Below are positions 60,782 through 64,000 of a stretch of 64,000 nt of DNA, piece by piece. This DNA comes from Psychrobacter sp. JCM 18903 (GTDB lineage Bacteria > Pseudomonadota > Gammaproteobacteria > Pseudomonadales > Moraxellaceae): contig NZ_BAWJ01000013.1 in the NCBI RefSeq assembly GCF_000586475.1, forward strand, positions 43,119 to 107,118, written 5' to 3'. Numbering within the stretch: position 1 is the stretch's first letter; every line of letters starts with the position of its first letter. The notes under the pieces were generated by a model that had not been told where the DNA came from, ran no database searches, and saw nothing but the letters and a program-made list of their open reading frames with translations. The position numbers and the translations under genes are program-made.

Positions 60782-61543
60782 CTATAGATACATCTCTATA
60801 TCACCAGAAACATAACCTTTTTCTGTTACAACTTTGACTTCTATAATCTGATCAGGATCACAACCCACAATAGCAAATTGTGCCTTCTCTCCAAAAGATA
60901 CGTGTCTTCTTATAGAAGTCTTATCATCATATATTGCACAACTCAAACCATCATTCACTATAATATCGTATATAAGTATGGGATCTTTATTTCTAGACAC
61001 TATACTTATAATTGTCGGATTACCTCTTCCATCATTCATTACTGTGAAATAAAACTCAAGCGATAGAGCAGGCAATTTAGATCTTTTGCTTTCAAGCATA
61101 TCAGTTTCCTCATGTGCTTGAGAGTTATACCCATCATCATAACTATCTTCTTCAAATCCAGCATCTATACTAACAATCTCTTCTTCCACAACCTGCTCAT
61201 TTGATTCCGGAGTAACCTCTACGCTGCCATTATCTGCGTTGTTAGACAGTATTTGCTCATCTGTGACAGTGGTTTGGCTAATATCTTCGTTTGATATTAG
61301 AAAAATATATGCTATCAGTATTATGATAGATCCAACTGTTGTTATTTTTCCTCTACTCAGATTTGGTTTTCTATTCAAAATCAATCGTTTAATTGGAGGT
61401 AATAATAAGCAGCCGCCAATGATCATTAATGAGCCAGAAATTAGTTCACCATCAGCAAATAGGACAGGAAGTCCTCCAAGTATAAATATTATTCCAAAAA
61501 ACCAAGCAAAAAATGAAAACACCTTCGATTGAAAATTACTCAT
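60782..61543 (-). CDS. Membrane protein with acidic periplasmic region
   Basis: 253 residues from the Met at 61543 (MSNFQSKVFSFFAWFFGIIF), favoured by the GATGGGA upstream; an ATG 33 bases earlier is possible. Helices at about residues 10-27, 36-52 and 70-87 precede a Glu/Asp/Ser-rich stretch (VEEEIVSIDAGFEEDSYDDG). A C-terminal beta-type domain follows (ALSLEFYFTVMNDGRGNPTI, DPILIYDIIVNDGLSCAIYD). No family recognised. Monocistronic with its own terminator. Confidence 0.62.
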   Translation of the reverse strand: MSNFQSKVFSFFAWFFGIIFILGGLPVLFADGELISGSLMIIGGCLLLPPIKRLILNRKPNLSRGKITTVGSIIILIAYIFLISNEDISQTTVTDEQILSNNADNGSVEVTPESNEQVVEEEIVSIDAGFEEDSYDDGYNSQAHEETDMLESKRSKLPALSLEFYFTVMNDGRGNPTIISIVSRNKDPILIYDIIVNDGLSCAIYDDKTSIRRHVSFGEKAQFAIVGCDPDQIIEVKVVTEKGYVSGDIEMYL

Positions 61544-61791
61544 TGTTCCCATCTCTTTTATTATTTTATTGACCATCCAGATTGGTATTAATCCGGCTAA
61601 ATTGTTGTATGTTCAAACAATCGAACTAATGTAACTGTTAGGTCAATAAATGTAAATATAAGTAAGTCTTTAAAAATAAAATTTGTTACCCCATTTATCT
61701 CGATTCTCGAGACAAATTGTGAATATTTAAAAAACTAAGTTATTAGTTAGACGCTCCTTATAGCGATATTCACTACGAAAACTAAGCCTAT

Positions 61792-62100
61792 ATCACTGGT
61801 ATATATTATGGTGATGTAAATGAAATCTTGGACTACAGTGAGGTTGGTTATATATTAAACTTGAGCGTGGGGAACGGCTATTCAATAGATGAAGCGGCTG
61901 ATGTAAAATATAAGGTGCTAGATAATGGTAATGTGCGCGCTAGTATCTTGCTTGACGGTGATGAAGATATTAGAGACAGTGAATTTAACAACTACAAGGA
62001 CTTTTCATTGAAGTGTTCTGATGAAGGCTGTCAGATTACTGATATGCTTGATAGTTATGGAGACTCCGCATTGCAAGCAGTAGAATTAGCTTGCAGATAA
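61792..62100 (+). pseudogene. 5'-truncated fragment of a small exported-type protein
   Basis: An open frame of about 103 codons after a stop at 61786-61788 lacks a plausible start: it reads YITGIYYGDVNEILDYSEVG, then GNGYSIDEAADVKYKVLDNG and CSDEGCQITDMLDS to ELACR. The G-D-V-x-x-I-L-D opening resembles the first helix of DUF4878-type lipoproteins, which would normally be preceded by a signal peptide. A TTG at 61828 or a lost upstream part are both possible. Located at the right end of the element. Confidence 0.4.
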
Positions 62101-62139
62101 AGAATAATAAGTTAGCGAAGATTCTCTACAGAAGACATC

Positions 62140-62433
62140 ATGATAAATACATTTATATATCTAATGAACGCCTACTTCTATCAAAGTTGGTGGGCGGAGT
62201 ATTCTGATCTAAAAGTGAATGACGCAGATGTTCTCATTCATTTTGCGAGTAAGGAAAATCTAGATATCTTAAATAGCTTAGTTCAAGACCTCGAGTATAT
62301 ATTGGCCAATGATTTAGCAAAAAAAGTTTTTGAAAACAATACTTTTGATTTCGATCCATTATTAAATGGTTATGCTAGTGAGCAAGCATGGATTGAGTCA
62401 GCTTATAAGACGCTAATGGCTGAAATTAGATAA
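62140..62433 (+). CDS. Small acidic protein resembling CDI-type immunity proteins
   Basis: 97 residues beginning MINTFIYLMNAYFYQSWWAE. The pattern of an aromatic N-terminal helix followed by a central segment (KENLDILNSLVQDLEYILAN) and a C-terminal WIESAYKTLMAEIR resembles CdiI_3-type contact-dependent inhibition immunity proteins. I rate this as a weak family match by eye. No toxin gene lies beside it, so it would be an orphan. It is the last gene before the right attachment site. Confidence 0.5.
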   Translation: MINTFIYLMNAYFYQSWWAEYSDLKVNDADVLIHFASKENLDILNSLVQDLEYILANDLAKKVFENNTFDFDPLLNGYASEQAWIESAYKTLMAEIR

Positions 62434-62512
62434 TTGACTTTCATCAGCATAATTATTTTGTAAGTAGCTATGAGTAAGCTTCCAAGTTATAAGCCGAGAG
62501 TAACGATATTAA

Positions 62513-62539
62513 AATGTTGTACATAACGTTGTACATATA
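62513..62539 (+). repeat. Tandem TGTTGTACATA repeats, right end (candidate arm sites)
   Basis: AATGTTGTACATAA followed by CGTTGTACATATA, same 12-base period and orientation as at 39256-39282, 56 bases inside attR. Confidence 0.7.
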
Positions 62540-62594
62540 ATTAATAATTTATTTAAAACTATTTAATATCAAATACTTACCATAAATGATTGAC

Positions 62595-62617
62595 TCCCGC
62601 CGAGCGCACCAATCATC
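62595..62617 (+). repeat. Right attachment site (attR core)
   Basis: The 23 bases identical to 39130-39152, including the last 17 bases of tRNA-Arg, with no tRNA around them. After one mismatch the match continues for TATTA. Confidence 0.9.
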
Positions 62618-62773
62618 GTATTAATAATCTTTGTTTCATCCTTCCTTAGCATTACCCTAAATCTTGAATATCTATCAACTCCGTGCTCAAAATATTTGCG
62701 GATTTCGCCGTGCGTGCTCGTCTATTGATAGACAGTTTTCTTATATGATAGGCATTTTGCTTATAACACTCGC

Positions 62774-63142
62774 CTATTCTGCTTGCTGCAAATTAGCTGC
62801 TAGCTGGGCACGGTTAGGCACACGATGATAATTAATCACGGGCACGTTACCTAACAGGCGCTGACCTGAAGCAATTTTCTTATCCATCGTAATCATTGCA
62901 ATTTTTTTATCTTGTTTACTGAGCAACAAATGATTGGTCTTGCGTGTGACTCGATAATCAGGAAAATACTGTTTGATCAGCACGGAGGTTTTTTGCAGGT
63001 CGTCATTAATAGGTTTTTTCACGCTTTTAGACGATTTATTATGAATTGTCTCACCCACTTTTACGCCGCGTGACTTTGCCAACAACCATAAAGCGGCAAT
63101 AACGGCAAACAATATGACAAGCCACCAAATTCCATCTATCAT
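62774..63142 (-). CDS. Small membrane-anchored protein next to cobB
   Basis: 122 residues. One N-terminal helix (WWLVILFAVIAALWLLAKSR) is followed by a basic linker and a soluble domain (LIKQYFPDYRVTRKTNHLLL, KKIAMITMDKKIASGQRLLG). No family recognised. It is divergent from cobB with 35 bases between the starts, so their promoters must overlap or lie within the genes. First chromosomal gene past the element. Confidence 0.65.
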   Translation of the reverse strand: MIDGIWWLVILFAVIAALWLLAKSRGVKVGETIHNKSSKSVKKPINDDLQKTSVLIKQYFPDYRVTRKTNHLLLSKQDKKIAMITMDKKIASGQRLLGNVPVINYHRVPNRAQLAANLQQAE

Positions 63143-63177
63143 TAGAAGAGATATCCATTATTAGCAAGGGTTGGCTC

Positions 63178-63978
63178 ATGTTAGCAGAATTATCACCAGC
63201 GTTAATAGCAGAAGTAGAACTTGCTGCTAAATTATTGACATCCAAACAGCATATTTGCATCTTAACGGGTGCAGGGATTTCAGCAGAAAGTGGCATTCCA
63301 ACTTTCCGAGATAAGCAAACAGGCTTGTGGGAAAACTATGGTGTGGAAGACTTGGCGACACCTGAGGCTTTCACTCGTGATCCAAAACTGGTGTGGTCAT
63401 GGTATCAATGGCGCAGGCAATTGGTCGCAGATAAAAAACCGAACCCTGCACATTTTGCCTTAGCGCAGTGGCAATACCATACTCAGTCGTCCAATCAATC
63501 ATTAACACTTATCACTCAAAATGTTGATGATTTACATGAGCAAGCTGGCAGTACGGTAACTCATTTGCATGGCAATCTGTGGCATAACCGCTGTAGTCAA
63601 TGCGAGACAGCCTGCCAAAGTCAATCGAGGGGTTCGTATCATAGCGAGGATACAATCAATTTTGATGACACACTGATGACCTGTCCACATTGCGGTGGCT
63701 ATATCAGACCAGATATCGTTTGGTTTGGCGAAGCATTACCAGTACAAGCATGGCAAACGGCAGAAGACGCGGCGGCAAATTGTGAGGTATTTATCAGCAT
63801 TGGTACCTCCAGTCTCGTCTATCCTGCCGCTGGACTCGCACAGTTAGCGAAACAAAATGGTGCCAAAATTATTGAGATAAATCCCAATCCAACGCCGAAT
63901 ACTATTGTGGATATCACCTTAGCAGAAAAAGCTGGTGTGATTATGCCGTTATTAATCCAGAAAATCACTGCGCTCTAG
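63178..63978 (+). CDS. cobB: NAD-dependent protein deacylase (sirtuin)
   Basis: 266 residues. CobB removes acyl groups from lysines using NAD+. ICILTGAGISAESGIPTFRD (about residue 24) binds NAD. Catalytic His is in TQNVDDLHEQAGSTVTHLHG. The zinc site is CSQCETACQ... and MTCPHCGGYIRPDIVWFGEA, with SIGTSSLVYPAAGLAQLAKQ near the end. The Tyr/Arg pair of desuccinylating CobB would lie in WSWYQWRRQ, where both are present (Y then R three residues on), consistent with a broad deacylase. ATG starts right after a GGTTGG-type weak site. Confidence 0.93.
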   Translation: MLAELSPALIAEVELAAKLLTSKQHICILTGAGISAESGIPTFRDKQTGLWENYGVEDLATPEAFTRDPKLVWSWYQWRRQLVADKKPNPAHFALAQWQYHTQSSNQSLTLITQNVDDLHEQAGSTVTHLHGNLWHNRCSQCETACQSQSRGSYHSEDTINFDDTLMTCPHCGGYIRPDIVWFGEALPVQAWQTAEDAAANCEVFISIGTSSLVYPAAGLAQLAKQNGAKIIEINPNPTPNTIVDITLAEKAGVIMPLLIQKITAL

Positions 63979-64000
63979 TCGCCTGAACCTAAGTCACTTG

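Larger units (their letters stand above)
39153..62617. mobile_element. Integrative element of about 23.5 kb at tRNA-Arg(CCG)
   Basis: Bounded by 23-bp direct repeats. The integrase gene faces inward beside the tRNA. The left 6 kb carries integrase, regulators and a DUF927-type primase/helicase, as in P4-like satellites; no capsid, portal, terminase or conjugation genes are present. The remaining cargo is dominated by a type I restriction-modification system and unknown secreted or membrane proteins. The tRNA is intact on the left; the right repeat is only the tail copy. The sequence to the right (cobB) continues as ordinary chromosome. Confidence 0.88.
62434..62773. other. Right end of the element and junction with chromosome
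   Basis: 340 bases without a gene, holding the right copy of the tandem TGTTGTACATA repeats (62513-62539), the right attachment core (62595-62617) and a CCTTCCTTAGCATTACC segment (62640-62656) that resembles one beside attL (39162-39178). Confidence 0.7.

Noticed and set aside
39153..62617. Complete prophage or conjugative element
   Set aside because: No terminase, portal, capsid, tail, lysis, relaxase or type IV secretion genes are visible.
39153..62617. Retron or diversity-generating retroelement
   Set aside because: No reverse transcriptase motif (YADD-like) was found in any frame I read.

Overview
The window looks like a chromosomal segment of a Moraxellaceae gammaproteobacterium, most likely Psychrobacter. 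I infer this from recognised protein families, from the neighbour set trpF-trpB-trpA-accD-folC-SPOR protein, from gatCAB beside mreBCD, and from AT-rich intergenic DNA. No database search was possible.

Layout: 1-3.2 kb is the promoter-proximal end of the S10 ribosomal operon (rpsJ, rplC, rplD, rplW, rplB, start of rpsS), read leftward from a good promoter at about 3.17 kb. Next come rng, maf, mreD, mreC and mreB, all leftward and covering RNA processing and cell shape, then gatC-gatA-gatB and tRNA-Pro(GGG) rightward. 12.9-20.3 kb holds small envelope genes, a DUF1853 gene, a lipoprotein followed by an outer-membrane-barrel-like protein, a DUF2726 gene and a LysM/SPOR protein. 20.5-26.4 kb is folC-accD-trpA-trpB-trpF. 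26.6-38.7 kb carries a photolyase, a MITE-like element, a DUF4230 gene, proS, an LprI-like gene, queF, three tandem paralogous secreted proteins, an ABC-2 exporter and a cytochrome c.

39.15-62.62 kb is a roughly 23.5-kb integrative element inserted at the 3' end of tRNA-Arg(CCG). A 23-bp direct repeat marks its ends, and a pair of tandem TGTTGTACATA-type repeats lies just inside each end. Its left part is a P4-satellite-like module: tyrosine integrase, coiled-coil protein, AlpA-like regulator, HTH protein and a large DUF927-type primase/helicase. This is followed by 0.9 kb without long genes, holding two families of short repeats that look like a replication origin. A 33-codon glycine-rich reading frame with a good ribosome binding site follows. 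The rest is leftward cargo: an unrecognised 416-residue protein and a type I restriction-modification locus (hsdM, hsdS, hsdR) split by about 4.5 kb of inserted genes, namely two secreted paralogs, an unknown cytoplasmic protein, a Sel1-repeat protein and a membrane protein. There are duplication scars, including a 41-codon remnant of a second hsdR start. At the far end are DUF2939 and membrane proteins, a 5'-truncated fragment and an orphan immunity-like gene. Beyond the element lie a small membrane protein gene and the sirtuin gene cobB.

A major caveat concerns sequence quality. I count 23 frame breaks in 18 genes, plus a tRNA-Pro that is one base short. In every case restoring one or two bases re-creates the expected protein or structure. 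They hit essential genes (rplB, mreB, mreC, gatC, gatA) as often as island cargo and often fall in homopolymers. I read them as consensus errors, not pseudogenes, and list those genes as single coding regions with the break noted.
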